Positions 1 through 12,319 of a DNA stretch of 64,000 nucleotides are shown here, one piece after another. The notes beneath the pieces are model-generated. The model saw nothing but the letters and a program-made list of their open reading frames with translations. It searched no databases and was not told the origin of the DNA. Made by a program: the position numbers and the translations under genes. The stretch spans positions 8,355,162-8,419,161 of the forward strand of contig OZ024742.1 of assembly GCA_964016885.1 (NCBI GenBank), written 5' to 3'. Every line of letters starts with the position of its first letter. The stretch's first letter is position 1. Source of the DNA: Eledone cirrhosa. Taxonomy: Eukaryota > Mollusca > Cephalopoda > Octopoda > Eledonidae.

Positions 1-627
1 ATGGTGGCTAGCAGGGGCGACGACACCCTTGGAGAGTCGCTAGGCATGGAGGAGGACGAACTGGCCAGCCTGTTCGGTAGAACTTTCGGCCCGGGACCCA
101 TGGACAACTTCCAGAGGTCCCTAGCCTGGCAGTGTTACCGGGGGGCTCTGCCCGTTTGAGAAAAGCTCTACAGACACGGGCGCCCGGGCAGGGATCCCGT
201 GAAAAAGATCTGTCCCAGATGCGTGGGCGACGAGGAAACCGTTGCGCATGCACTGGTACACTGCCCGGGCGTTGCCGATCTGTGGGGCTACGTCGAACGA
301 CTGCTGTCGCGTGTGGCGCCGGTTCGATTAACCGCCGAGTCTGTGGTGAACATCAAGCCGCCTCCTCCCTTCAGAAATGAAGCAGAGGCGGTCTTTCTGT
401 GCGTAATAGCCATGATGAAAGAGGTTGTGTGGTGGACGCGCCTGAAAGGTCTGAGGTCGGGTGACTTTCTCTCCGGCCATCACCTGGTTTACTTCTTCCG
501 ATACCACTTCGGAAGAAGGATCAGGATGGAGAGAGAAGTGCTTGGTCCCAGACAGTTTTATGAAAGGTGGGTGAAAGAAGCGAGAATGGCCCGTGTAAAT
601 GGGCCTTCTCTCTACATTGTTCTGTAG
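1..627 (+). pseudogene. Non-LTR retrotransposon ORF2, C-terminal fragment, broken
   Basis: Frame 1 is open from the window edge to a TGA at 157-159 and again to the TAG at 625-627, so this is the tail of a longer protein that begins outside the window. Bases 211-264 encode a C-X2-C-X8-H-X3-H-C pattern starting CPRC. That is the zinc-binding motif seen after the reverse transcriptase domain of many non-LTR retrotransposons, where it is thought to help bind template RNA. The downstream ~120 residues are basic and aromatic (for example FFRYHFGRR), as expected of such a tail. The internal stop fits a CGA to TGA change, a typical CpG decay event, because reading through it keeps a sensible sequence on both sides. 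The copy is therefore dead. It is much more GC-rich than the DNA that follows. The motif class is fairly sure; the exact clade is not. Confidence 0.75.
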
Positions 628-865
628 GTGAAGAAGTGAAGAGGAAAGGGGGAGCGCCTCCTCTCTGGGCTTCCCCCGCGAAAAGAGTTGCACACTTTTC
701 GGGGGTATGTGCAATCCCCAACACGCCCCCTCCCTTTTGAGGACTTTTTATTGTTATATTATTATTGTTATTCCTTTTTTCTTTACTCGATTTATGTAAA
801 CTCCCCCACTGTGTAAATGTCCCCTCCTTTTGTGCCCTCGTGGCAAATAAATAGAAATTTATCTG

Positions 866-870
<5 letters not shown>
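628..870 (+). mobile_element. 3' UTR and tail of the non-LTR element
   Basis: About 240 bp follow the stop codon: a purine-rich stretch, then T-rich sequence, then AATAAA at 846-851 and a switch into CTGTCTGACTCTCT repeats. A poly(A)-signal-like hexamer followed by a simple-repeat tail is a common 3' end for non-LTR elements. The boundary with the CT microsatellite is only approximate. Confidence 0.55.
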
Positions 871-922
<52 letters not shown>

Positions 923-1060
923 ATCTATCTGTCTGATTCTCTCTCTCTATCTATCTATGTATCTACCTCACTCTCTATGTACCTATCTCACCCACTCTCT
1001 CTCTCTACATCTCTCATGCTCTCTCTTCTATACTTTCCTTCATTTCTCTCCCATATATTA
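871..1060. repeat. CT/CTAT microsatellite
   Basis: (CT)n with CTAT, CTGT and CCCACT interruptions. It probably expanded from the simple-repeat tail of the preceding retrotransposon. Confidence 0.9.
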
Positions 1061-1074
1061 ATTCTTCCCCCCCC

Positions 1075-1660
1075 CCCACACACACATATATACACACACG
1101 CATACACTCACCCCGCACACATACACCCACCCCCACACATACACACACATATATATATATACACACATACACACACATATATACACACACGCATACACTC
1201 ACCCCGCACACATACACCGACCCCCACACATACATACACATATATATACACACACACATATATATACACACACGCATACACTCACCCCGCACACATACAC
1301 CGACCCCCACACATACACCACACACATATATATACACACACACACACATATATATACACACACGCATACACTCACCCCGCACACATACACCCACCCCCAC
1401 ACATACACACACATATATATACACAGACACACACATATATATATACACACACGCATACACTCACCCCGCACACATACACCCACCCCCACACATACACATA
1501 CACATATATATATACACACACACACACACACATATATACACACACGCATACACTCACCCCGCACACATACACCCCCCACTTACATACACACATATATATA
1601 CACACACGCATACACTCACCCCGCACATATACACCCCTCCCACAAACACACACATCCTCA
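1075..1660. repeat. ~90-bp CA/TA-rich minisatellite, about seven copies
   Basis: The landmark GCATACACTCACCCCGCACA recurs at about 1100, 1191, 1274, 1364, 1453, 1546 and 1608. Spacing is therefore 84-93 bp, with a shortened last unit of 62 bp. Copies differ mainly in the lengths of their CA and TA runs. Open frames on both strands are simple consequences of the repeat and are rich in Thr/His/Tyr or Val/Cys; they are not genes. Confidence 0.9.
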
Positions 1661-1729
1661 ATACTTGATTTATAGAGACCACATAGGTCAAGATAGATAT
1701 ATAACCATTATCCAATCAATATTGCATAT

Positions 1730-1955
1730 ATATATGTGTGAGTGTGTTTGTATCTATTTGTGTGTGTCTCTGTGTAGGCACGTGTATGTGTGTCGGTGTG
1801 TGTTTGTGTATGTGTTGATGTGTGTGTCTGTGTGTGTTTGTATGTGTGTGTGTATGGATGTGTGTGTGTGTGCGTGAGAGAGAGAGAGAGTGTGAGTGTG
1901 TCTGTGTGTGTGTGTGAGAGAAATTGTGAATGTGTGTGTGTATGTGTAAATAAGA
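1730..1955. repeat. GT-rich imperfect microsatellite
   Basis: TGTGTG runs broken by single bases, with a GAGAGA insert at 1875-1890. No coding signal. Confidence 0.85.
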
Positions 1956-2140
1956 ATGGTTTTTACGAAGGTGATCTGGAAGAAATCACAGTTAAAAAAG
2001 GAACTCAATACATTGGTAGAGAAGATGAATCTTTGCACATATATATGCTCGCATATCTGACGAGATGTCGAAAAAATTGTAATATGCAAATAAAGATTGT
2101 ATATATGCTACAAGACTGACTTCGATTCTTTTAAATCTCC
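1956..2140. other. Short non-repetitive stretch
   Basis: About 180 bp of mixed sequence between microsatellites. AATAAA is present near 2089 but nothing upstream looks like a gene. I recognise nothing here. Confidence 0.3.
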
Positions 2141-2150
2141 CTCTCTCCCC

Positions 2151-2183
<33 letters not shown>

Positions 2184-2248
2184 CACATATATATATATAT
2201 ATATATATAGCAAGTAAGTATGTTTTGAAACAGTGAGCGAGTTTGAAG

Positions 2249-2605
<357 letters not shown>

Positions 2606-3188
2606 TACTGTATCCCAGTACAACCTGTCCCATGGTCGGGTCGTTGGCGACTAAACTGGCAACCCAACCAACGTTTCTTGGTAAGGAGGGTGACTTTCGA
2701 CATCCTGCAGGACAAAGAACAAAACCTGTCAAAGGGAAAAGGAGCTCTTAAGAGTCAATGGCCATCCAAAATCACCGGGAGAGATGACCCCTTAGCCTTT
2801 GTCAAGGTAGAATTATAGGAGAAGGAAATCTCTGATATAACACCTGCAACACTGATGGTATCCAATGATGTTGACTTGTTCTTCTTGTTGGTAAATATCA
2901 TCTTGGTTAAGAGAGTGGGATTGGCTTTGTGCAGTGCCTTTGCTCACTATAAAAGCTTCACGGCACAGGCATTGCTTTGAATCTGGAGATCTCTCTGCAC
3001 TTGTCGTCACGTGGTACCATGGGCCCAGCACTATGTGTCAATAATTGTCGCAAGTCTACTCTTTGTACCAGAGTTTTCAAGTCGCTGGCTGGACTAAAAT
3101 GTCACACTTGTTCAGTGCATCGGTAGGGGTTCTCCTACATGGATATAAAGTAGTGGCCGTACTCGAAGACGAGTTAGCAGCCACCATA
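2606..3188 (+). mobile_element. Repeat family Z (C2H2-finger-like), copy 1
   Basis: About 580 bp from GTATCCCAGTACAACC to GAGTTAGCAGCCACC. Copies 2 (opposite strand) and 3 (62.86 kb) match it along almost its whole length. In copy 3 the same region encodes a C-X2-C-X12-H-X4-H finger; here the frame carries a TGA (CTT TGA where copy 3 has CTT TAT) and small differences, so it is not coding. Similar fingers occur in some non-LTR retrotransposon tails, but I cannot say whether Z is such a fragment or an independent element. Confidence 0.75.
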
Positions 3189-3243
3189 TATACATACATA
3201 CATACATATATATATATATAAATATACATACATACATACATAC
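3189..3243. repeat. (CATA)n spacer between inverted Z copies
   Basis: A TACA/TATA run forms the loop between the two Z arms. The same tetranucleotide follows copy 2. Confidence 0.9.
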
Positions 3244-3838
3244 ATGGTGGCTGCCAACTCGTTTTCGAGTACGGCCACTACTTTATATCCATGTAGGAGA
3301 ACCCCTACCGATGCGCTGAACGAGTGTGACTTTTTATTCCAGCCAGCGACTTGAAAACTCTGGTACAAACACTACACTTGTGACAATTATTGACACATAG
3401 TGCTGGGCCCATGGTACCCTGTGACGACAAGTGCAGAGAGATCTACAGATATAAAGCAATGCCTGTGCCGTGAAGCTTTTATAGTGAGCAAAGGCACTGC
3501 ACAAAGCCAGTCCCACTCTCTTAACCAAGATGATATTTACCAAAAAGAAGGACAAGTCAACATCATTGGATACCATCAGGGTTGCAGGTGTTATATCAGA
3601 GTTTTCCTTCTCCTAGAATTCTGCCTTGACAAAGGCTAAGGGGTCATCTCTCCCGGTGATTTTGGATGGCCATTGACTCTTAAGAGCTCATTTGCCCTTT
3701 GAGAGGTTTTGTTTTTAGTCCTGCAGGATGTCCAAAGTCACCCTCCTCACCAAGAAACCTTGGTGGGGTGGCCACTTTAGTCGCCAACGACCCGACCATG
3801 AGACAGGTTGTACTAGGATACATGTTACCAGTAGCACC
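3244..3838 (-). mobile_element. Repeat family Z, copy 2 (inverted)
   Basis: Reverse complement of copy 1 from GGTGGCTGCCAACTCG to AGTAGCACCAACATA. Together the two copies make a ~1.2-kb foldback. The C2H2-like frame is shifted relative to copy 3. The outer end GTTGGTGCTACTGG shows that copy 1 is missing about 20 bp at its outer end. The inner end is the hairpin-like TACTCG-AAAA-CGAGT. Confidence 0.8.
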
Positions 3839-3878
3839 AACATACATACATACATACATACATACATACATACATACA

Positions 3879-3914
<36 letters not shown>

Positions 3915-3930
3915 TGTATATTTATATATA
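3839..3930. repeat. (CATA)n microsatellite
   Basis: About 17 clean CATA units followed by TA-rich sequence. Confidence 0.95.
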
Positions 3931-4131
3931 TACACATACTTCAATTCATATCTATCATATATTCTATTATGTCTGATTAGCAATTTTAAAAAAAAAGATA
4001 AGCCTTCCTTCCAATAGAGATAGACGCTATAGAGACTTTAGTGTGACGTGTACAGCAGCCATTTCCGGTGTACAGCTGCCATATTTACTTACTAATAACT
4101 AGTGTCAGACAGAGAGAAATCTGTTGTTGGT
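3931..4131. other. Left flank of the satellite
   Basis: About 200 bp of mixed sequence. A near duplication, GTGTACAGCAGCCAT and GTGTACAGCTGCCAT, lies at about 4049-4083. Nothing is recognised as coding. The satellite starts abruptly at about 4132 after CTGTTGTTGGTGGTG. Confidence 0.4.
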
Positions 4132-4259
4132 GGTGTATGGTGTAGTGTGGTGTAGTAGTATGGTGTAGTGTGGTGTAGTAGTGTGGTGTAGTGTGGTGTA
4201 GTATGGTGTAGTGTGGTGTAGTAGTGTGGTGTAGTGTGGTGTAGTGTGGTGTAGTAGTG

Positions 4260-5640
4260 TGGTGTAGTATAGTGTAGTGTGGTGTCGTACGGTGTAATGT
4301 GGTGTAGTAGTGTGGTGTAGTATGGTGTAGTGTGTTGTAGTAGTGTGGTGTAGTATAGTGTAGTGTGGTGTCGTACGGTGTAGTAGTGTGGTGTAGTATG
4401 ATGTAGTGTGGTGTAGTACGGTGTAGTGTGGTGTAGTATGGTGTAGTAGTGTGGTGTAGTGTGTTGTAGTAGTATGGTGTAGTATGGTGTAGTGTGGTGT
4501 AGTACGGTGTAGTGTGGTGCAGTAGTGTGGTGTAGTGTGGTGTAGTAGTGCGGTGTAGTATGGTGTAGTGTGGTGTAGTAGTATGGTGTAGTATGGTGTA
4601 GTGTGGTGTAGTACGGTGTAGTGTGGTGTAGTATAGTGTAGTGTGGTGTAGTAGTGTGGTGTAGTATGGTGTAGTGTGGTGTAGTGTGGTGTAGTAGTAT
4701 GGTGTAGTATGGTGTAGAGTGGTGTAGTAGTGTGGTGTAGTATGGTGTAGTGTGGTGTAGTACGGTGTAGTGTGGTGTAGTAGTGTGGTGTAGTGTGGTG
4801 TAGTGTGGTGTAGTAGTGTGGTGTAGTATGGTGTAGTGAGGTGTAGTAGTGTGGTGTAGTATGGTGTAGTGTGGTGTAGTACTGTGGGGTAGTATGGTGT
4901 AGTGTGGTGTAGTAGTATGGTGTAGTGTGGTGTAGTAGTATGGTGTAGTGTGGTGTAGTAGTGTGGTGTAGTATGGTGTAGTGTGGTGTAGTAGTGTGGT
5001 GTAGTATGGTGTAGTGTGGTGTAGTACTGTGGTGTAGTATGGTGTAGTAGTGTGGTGTAGTGTGGTGTAGTGTGGTGTAGTAGTGTGGTGTAGTATGGTG
5101 TAGTGTGGTGTCGTAGTGTGGTGTAGTATGGTGTAGTGTGGTGTAGTACTGTGGTGTAGTATGGTGTAGTAGTGTGGTGTTGTGTGGTGTAGTGTGGTGT
5201 AGTAGTGTGGTGTAGTATGGTGTATGTGGTGTAGTAGTGTGGTAGAGTATGGTGTAGTGTGGTGTAGTACGGTGTAGTGTGGTGTAGTAGTGTGGTGTAG
5301 TATGGTGTAGTAGTGTGGTGTAGTATGGTGTAGTGTGGTGTAGTATGGTGTAGTGTGGTGTAGTATGGTGTAGTAGTGTGGTGTAGTATGGTGTAGTGTG
5401 GTGTAGTATGGTGTAGTGTGGTGTAGTAGTGTGGTGTAGTGTGGTGTAGTAGTGTGGTGTAGTACGGTGTAGTGTGGTGTAGTATGGTGTAGTAGTGTGG
5501 TATAGTATGGTGTAGTGTGGTGTAGTATGGTGTAGTAGTGTGGTATAGTATGGTGTAGTGTGGTGTAGTATGGTGTAGTAGTGGTAGTGTAGTATGGTGT
5601 AATGTGGTGTAATAGTATGGTGTAGTGTGGTGTAGTAGTG
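4260..5640 (+). repeat. Satellite block, ~1.32-kb higher-order unit
   Basis: The rare variant TCGTACGGTG occurs at 4371 and 5689, and ATGATGTAG at 4398 and 5726. The following pattern of CGG, CTGTGG and TATAG variants repeats in the same order. This gives a higher-order period of about 1320 bp for the leftmost zone. Confidence 0.7.
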
Positions 5641-5649
5641 TGGTGTAGT

Positions 5650-8600
5650 GTGGTGTAGTAGTGTGGTGTAGTATAGTGTAGTGTGGTGTCGTACGGTGTA
5701 GTGTGGTGTAGTAGTGTGGTGTAGTATGATGTAGTGTGGTGTAGTACGGTGTAGTGTGGTGTAGTATGGTGTAGTAGTGTGGTGTAGTGTGTTGTAGTAG
5801 TATGGTGTAGTATGGTGTAGTGTGGTGTAGTACGGTGTAGTGTGGTGTAGTAGTGTGGTGTAGTGTGGTGTAGTAGTGCGGTGTAGTATGGTGTAGTGTG
5901 GTGTAGTAGTGTGGTGTAGTATGGTGTAGTGTGGTGTAGTACGGTGTAGTGTGGTGTAGTATAGTGTAGTGTGGTGTAGTAGTGTGGTGTAGTATGGTGT
6001 AGTGTGGTGTAGTGTGGTGTAGTAGTGTGGTGTAGTATGGTGTAGAGTGGTGTAGTAGTGTGGTGTAGTATGGTGTAGTGTGGTGTAGTACGGTGTAGTG
6101 TGGTGTAGTAGTGTGGTGTAGTGTGGTGTAGTGTGGTGTAGTAGTGTGGTGTAGTGTGGTGTAGTAGTGTGGTGTAGTATGGTGTAGTGTGGTGTAGTAC
6201 TGTGGGGTAGTATGGTGTAGTGTGGTGTAGTAGTATGGTGTAGTGTGGTGTAGTAGTATGGTGTAGTGTGGTGTAGTAGTGTGGTGTAGTATGGTGTAGT
6301 GTGGTGTAGTAGTGTGGTGTAGGATGGTGTAGTGTGGTGTAGTACTGTGGTGTAGTATGGTGTAGTAGTGTGGTGTAGTGTGGTGTAGTGTGGTGTAGTA
6401 GTGTGGTGTAGTATGGTGTAGTGTGGTGTCGTAGTGTGGTGTAGTATGGTGTAGTGTGGTGTAGTACTGTGGTGTAGTATGGTGTAGTAGTGTGGTGTTG
6501 TGTGGTGTAGTGTGGTGTAGTAGTGTGGTGTAGTATGGTGTATGTGGTGTAGTAGTGTGGTAGAGTATGGTGTAGTGTGGTGTAGTACGGTGTAGTGTGG
6601 TGTAGTAGTGTGGTGTAGTATGGTGTAGTAGTGTGGTGTAGTATGGTGTAGTGTGGTGTAGTATGGTGTAGTGTGGTGTAGTATGGTGTAGTAGTGTGGT
6701 GTAGTATGGTGTAGTGTGGTGTAGTATGGTGTAGTGTGGTGTAGTAGTGTGGTGTAGTGTGGTGTAGTAGTGTGGTGTAGTACGGTGTAGTGTGGTGTAG
6801 TATGGTGTAGTAGTGTGGTATAGTATGGTGTAGTGTGGTGTAGTATGGTGTAGTAGTGTGGTATAGTATGGTGTAGTGTGGTGTAGTATGGTGTAGTAGT
6901 GGTAGTGTAGTATGGTGTAATGTGGTGTAATAGTATGGTGTAGTGTGGTGTAGTAGTGTGGTGTAGTGTGGTGTAGTAGTGTGGTGTAGTATGGTGTATG
7001 TGGTGTAGTAGTGTGGTAGAGTATGGTGTAGTGTGGTGTAGTACGGTGTAGTGTGGTGTAGTAGTGTGGTGTAGTATGGTGTAGTAGTGTGGTGTAGTAT
7101 GGTGTAGTGTGGTGTAGTATGGTGTACTAGTGTGGTGTAGTATGGTGTAGTAGTGTGGTGTAGTATGGTGTAGTGTGGTGTAGTATGGTGTAGTGTGGTG
7201 TAGTAGTGTGGTGTAGTATGGTGTAGTGTGGTGTAGTATGGTGTAGTGTAGTGTAGTAGTGTGGTGTAGTGTGGTGTAGTAGTGTGGTGTAGTATGGTGT
7301 AGTGTGGTGTAGTAGTGTAGTGTGGTGTAGTAGTGTAGTGTGGTGTAGTAGTGTGGTGTAGAATGGTGTAGTGTGGTGTAGTATGGTGTAGTGTGGTGTA
7401 GTGTGGTGTAGTAGTGTGGTGTAGTATGGTGTAGTGTGGTGTAGTATGGTGTAGTGTGGTGTAGTATGGTGTAGTGTGGTGTAGTAGTGTGGTGTAGTGT
7501 GGTGTAGTATGGTGTAGTGTGGTGTAGTAGTGTGGTGTAGAATGGTGTAGTGTGGTGTAGTATGGTGTAGTGTGGTGTAGTGTGGTGTAGTAGTGTGGAG
7601 TAGTATGGTGTAGTGTGGTGTAGTATGGTGTAGTGTGGTGTAGTAGTGTGGTGTAGTGTGGTGTAGTATGGTGTAGTGTGGTGTAGTAGTGTGGTGTAGA
7701 ATGGTGTAGTGTGGTGTAGTATGGTGTAGTGTGGTGTAGTAGTGTGGTGGAGTAGTGTGGTGTAGTAGTGTGGTGTAGTAGTGTGGTGTAGTATGGTGTT
7801 GTGTGGTGTCGTAGTGTGGTGTAGAATGGTGTAGTGTGGTGTAGTATGGTGTAGTGTGGTGTAGTAGGGTGGTGTAGTATGGTGTAGTGTGGTGTAGTAG
7901 TGTGGTGTGGTATGGTGTAGTGTGGTGTAGTAGTGTGGTGTGGTATGGTGTAGTGTGGTGTAGTAGTGTGGTGTAGTATGGTGTAGTGTGGTGTAGTAGT
8001 GTGGTGTGGTATGGTGTAGTGTGGTGTAGTAGTGTGGTGTAGTATGGTGTAGAGTGGTGTAGTAGTGTGGTGTAGTATGGTGTAGTGTGGTGTAGTAGTG
8101 CGGTGTAGTATGGTGTAGTGTGGTGTAGTAAGGTGTAGTGTGGTGTAGTAGTGTGGTGTAGTATGGTGTAGTGTGGTGTAGTAGTGTGGTGTAGTATGCT
8201 GTAGTGTGGTGTAGTAGTGTGGTGTAGTATGGTGGAGTGTGGTGTAGTATGGTGTAGTGTGGTGTAGTAGTGCGGTGTAGTATGGTGTAGTGTGGTGTAG
8301 TATGGTGTAGTGTGGTGTAGTAGTGCGGTGTAGTATGGTGTAGTGTGGTGTAGTAGTGCGGTGTAGTATGGTGTAGTGTGGTGTAGTATGGTGTAGTGTG
8401 GTGTAGTAGTGTGGTGTAGTATGGTGTAGTGTGGTGTAGTAGTGTGGTGTAGTATGGTGTAGTGTGGTGTAGTAGTGCGGTGTAGTATGGTGTAGTGTGG
8501 TGTAGTATGGTGTAGTGCGCTGTAGTATGGTGTAGCGTGGTGTAGTATGGTGTAGTGTGGTGTAGTAGTATGGTGTAGTGTGGTGTAGTATGGTGTAGTG

Positions 8601-10990
8601 TGGTGTAGTAGTGTGGTGTAGTATGGTGTAGTGTGGTGTAGTAGTGTGGTGTAGTATGGTGTAGTGTGGTGTAGTAGTGTGGTGTAGTATGGTGTAGTAG
8701 TGCGGTGTAGTATGGTGTAGTGTGGTGTAGTATGGTGTAGTGTGGTGTAGTATAGTGTAGTGTGGTGTAGTAGTGTGGTGTAGTATGGTGTAGTGTGGTG
8801 TAGTATGGTGTAGTGTGGTCTAGTGTAGTGTGGTGTAGTATGTTGTAGTGTGGTGTAGTGTGGTGTAGTAGTGTGGTGTGGTATGGTGTAGTGTGGTGTA
8901 GTAGTGTGGTGTAGTATGGTGTAGTAGTGTGGTGTAGTGGTGTAGTATGGTGTAGTAGTGTGGTGTAGTAGTGTGGTGTAGTATGGTGTAGTAGTGTGGT
9001 GTAGTAGTGGTGTAGTATGGTGTAATGTGGTGTAGTATGGTGTAGTGTGGTGTAGTGTGGTGTAGTAGTGTGGTGTAGTATGGTGTAGTGTGGTGTAGTG
9101 TGGTGTAGTAGTGTGGTGTAGTATGGTGTAGTGTGGTGTAGTATGGTGTAGTGTGGTGTAGTATGGTGTAGTGTGGTGTAGTAGTGTGGTGTAGTATGGT
9201 GTAGTAGTGCGGTGTAGTATGGTGTAGTGTGGTGTAGTAGTGTGGTACGGTATGGTGTAGTGTGGTTTAGTAGTGTGGTGTAGTATGGTGCAGTGTGGTG
9301 TAGTATGGTGTAGTGAGGTGTAGTAGTGTGGTATAGTATGGTGTAGTGTGGTGTAGTAGTGTGGTGTAGTATGGTGTAGTGTGGTGTAGTAGTGTGGTGT
9401 AGTATGGTGTAGTGTGGTGTAGAATGGTGTAGTGTGGTGTAATATGGTGTAGTGTGGTGTAGTAGTGTGGTGTAGTATGGTGTAGTGTGGTGTAGTAGTG
9501 TGGTGTAGTAGTGGTGTGTAGTATGGTGTAGTACGGTGTAGTGTGGTGTAATAGTGTGGTGTAGTATAGTGTAGTAGTGTGGTGTAGTGTGGTGTAGTAG
9601 GGTGGTGTAGTAGTGTGGTGTAGTAGTGTGGTGTAGTGTGGTGTAGTAGTGTGGTGTAGTGTGGTGTAGTAGTGTGGTGTAGTAGTGTGGTGTAGTAGTG
9701 TGGTGTAGTGTGGTGTAGTAGTGTGGTGTAGTGTGGTGTAGTAGTGTGGTGTAGTAGTGTGGTGTAGTGTGGTGTAGTAGTGTGGTGTTGTATGGTGTAG
9801 TGTGGTGTAGTAGTATGGTGTAGTGTGGTGTAGTAGTGTGGTGTAGTAGTGTGGTGTTGTATGGTGTAGTGTGGTGTAGTAGTGTGGTGTAGTAGTGTGG
9901 TGTAGTGTGGTGTCGTAGTGTGGTGTAGTAGTGTGGTGTTGTATGGTGTAGTGTGGTGTAGTAGTGTGGTGTAGTAGTGTGGTGTAGTGTGGTGTAGTAG
10001 TGTGGTGTAGTAGTGTGGTGTAGTGGTGTGGTGTAGTAGTGTGGTGTAGTGTGGTGTAGTAGTGTGGTGTAGTAGTGTGGTGTAGTGTGGTGTAGTAGTG
10101 TGGTGTAGTAGTGTGGTGTAGTAGTGTGGTGTAGTGTGGTGTAGTAGTGTGGTGTAGTGTGGTGTAGTAGTGTGGTGTAGTAGTGTGGTGTAGTATTGTG
10201 GTGTAGTGTGGTGTAGTAGTGTGGTGTAGTAGTGTGGTGTAGTAGTGTGGTGTAGTGTGGTGTAGTAGTGTGGTGTAGTAGTGTGGTGTAGTGTGGTGTA
10301 GTAGTGTGGTGTAGTGTGGTGTAGTAGTGTGGTGTAGTAGTGTGGTGTAGTGTTGTGTAGTAGTGTGGTGTAGTGTGGTGTAGTAGTGTGGTGTAGTAGT
10401 GTGGTGTAGTAGTGTGGTGTAGTGTGGTGTAGTAGTGTGGTGTAGTGTGGTGTAGTAGTGTGGTGTAGTAGTGTGGTGTAGTAGTGTGGTGTAGTGTGGT
10501 GTAGTAGTGTGGTGTAGTAGTGTGGTGTTGTATGGTGTAGTGTGGTGTAGTAGTGTGGTGCAGTAGTGTGGTGTAGTGTGGTGTAGTAGTGTGGTGTAGT
10601 AGTGTGGTGTAGTGTGGTGTAGTATGGTGTAGTAGTGTGGTGTAGTAGTGTGGTGCAGTAGTGTGGTGTAGTGTGGTGTAGTAGTGTGGTGTACTGTGGT
10701 GTAGTATGGTGTAGTAGTGTGGTGTAGTATGGTGTAGTGTGGTGTAGTGTGGTGTAGTAGTGTGGTGTAGTAGTGTGGTGTAGTATGGTGTAGTGTGGTG
10801 TAGTGTGGTGTAGTAGTGTGGTGTAGTAGTGTGGTGTAGTAGTGTGGTGTAGTGTGGTGTAGTAGTGTGGTGTAGTATGGTGTAGTGTGGTGTAGTACGG
10901 TGTAGTGTGGTGTAGTAGTGTGGTGTAGTGTGGTGTAGTAGTGTGGTGTATTATGGCGTAGTGTGGTGTAGTAGTGTGGTGTGGTGTAGT
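5650..10990 (+). repeat. Satellite block, copy 1 of a ~6.7-kb duplication
   Basis: Landmarks recur 6637-6670 bp downstream: GTACTAG at 7124 and 13761; TGTAGTGCGC at 8511 and 15181; GTGGTCTAGTG at about 8815 and 15485. After about 9.0 kb the offset jumps to about 7600 (TGTGGTACGG at 9241 and 16831). It then falls to about 7350 (TTATGGCG at 10951 and 18299), showing later insertions and deletions. Confidence 0.75.
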
Positions 10991-12319
10991 AGTGGTGTGT
11001 AGTATGGTGTAGTGTGGTGTAGTAGTGTGGTGTAGTATGGTGTAGTGTGGTGTAGTAGTGTGGTGTAGCATGGTGTAGTGTGGTGTATTATGGTGTAGTG
11101 TGGTGTAGTAGTGGTGTGTAGTATGGTGTAGTGTGGTGTAGTAGTGTGGTGTAGTATGGTGTAGTGTGGTGTAGTAGTGTGGTGTGGTGTAGTAGTGGTG
11201 TGTAGTATGGTGTAGTGTGGTGTAGTAGTGTGGTGTAGTATGGTGTAGTATGGTGTAGTAGTGTGGTGTAGCATGGTGTAGTGTGGTGTAGTATGGTGTA
11301 GTGTGGTGTAGTAGTGGTGTGTAGTATGGTGTAGTGTGGTGTAGTAGTGTGGTGTAGTATGGTGTAGTGTGGTGTAGTATGGTGTAGTGTGGTGTAGTAT
11401 GGTGTAGTGTGGTGTAGTAGTGTGGTGTAGTATGGTGTAGTGTGGTGTAGTATGGTGTAGTGTGGTGTAGTAGTGTGGTGTAGTATGGTGTAGTAGTGTG
11501 GTGTAGTATGGTGTAGTGTGGTGTAGTATGGTGGAGTGTGGTGTAATATGGTGTAGTGTGGTGTAGTAGTGTGGTGTAGTATGGTGTAGTGTGGTGTAGT
11601 ATGGTGTAGTGTGGTGTAGTATGGTGTAGTGCGGTGTAGTAGTGTGGTGTAGTAGTGTGGTGTAGTATGGTGTAGTGTGGTGTAGTATGGTGTAGTGTGG
11701 TGTAGTAGTGTGGTGTAGCATGGTGTAGTGTGGTGTAGTATGGTGTAGTGTGGTGTAGTAGTGTGGTGTAGAATGGTGTAGTGTGGTGTAGTATGGTGTA
11801 GTGTGGTGTAGTAGTGTGGTGTAGTATGGTGTAGTGTGGTGTAGTAGTGTGGTGTAGTATGGTGTAGTGTGGTGTAGTAGTGTGGTGTAGTATGGTGTAG
11901 TGTGGTGTAGTAGTGTGGTGTAGTATGGTGTAGTGTGGTGTAGTAGTGTGGTGTAGTATGGTGTAGTGTGGTGTAGTAGTGTGGTGTAGTATGGTGGAGT
12001 GTGGTGTAGTATGGTGTAGTGTGGTGTAGTAGTGCGGTGTAGTATGGTGTAGTGTGGTGTAGTATGGTGTAGTGTGGTGTAGTAGTGCGGTGTAGTATGG
12101 TGTAGTGTGGTGTAGTATGGTGTAGTGTGGTGTAGTAGTGCGGTGTAGTATGGTGTAGTGTGGTGTAGTATGGTGTAGTGTGGTGTAGTAGTGCGGTGTA
12201 GTATGGTGTAGTGTGGTGTAGTATGGTGTAGTGTGGTGTAGTAGTGTGGTGTAGTATAGTGTAGTGTGGTGTCGTACGGTGTAATGTGGTGTAGTAGTGT
12301 GGTGTAGTATGGTGTAGTG

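Noticed and set aside
977..1675. 232-codon + frame in the CA/TA minisatellite
   Set aside because: Pure repeat translation, with equally long frames on the other strand.
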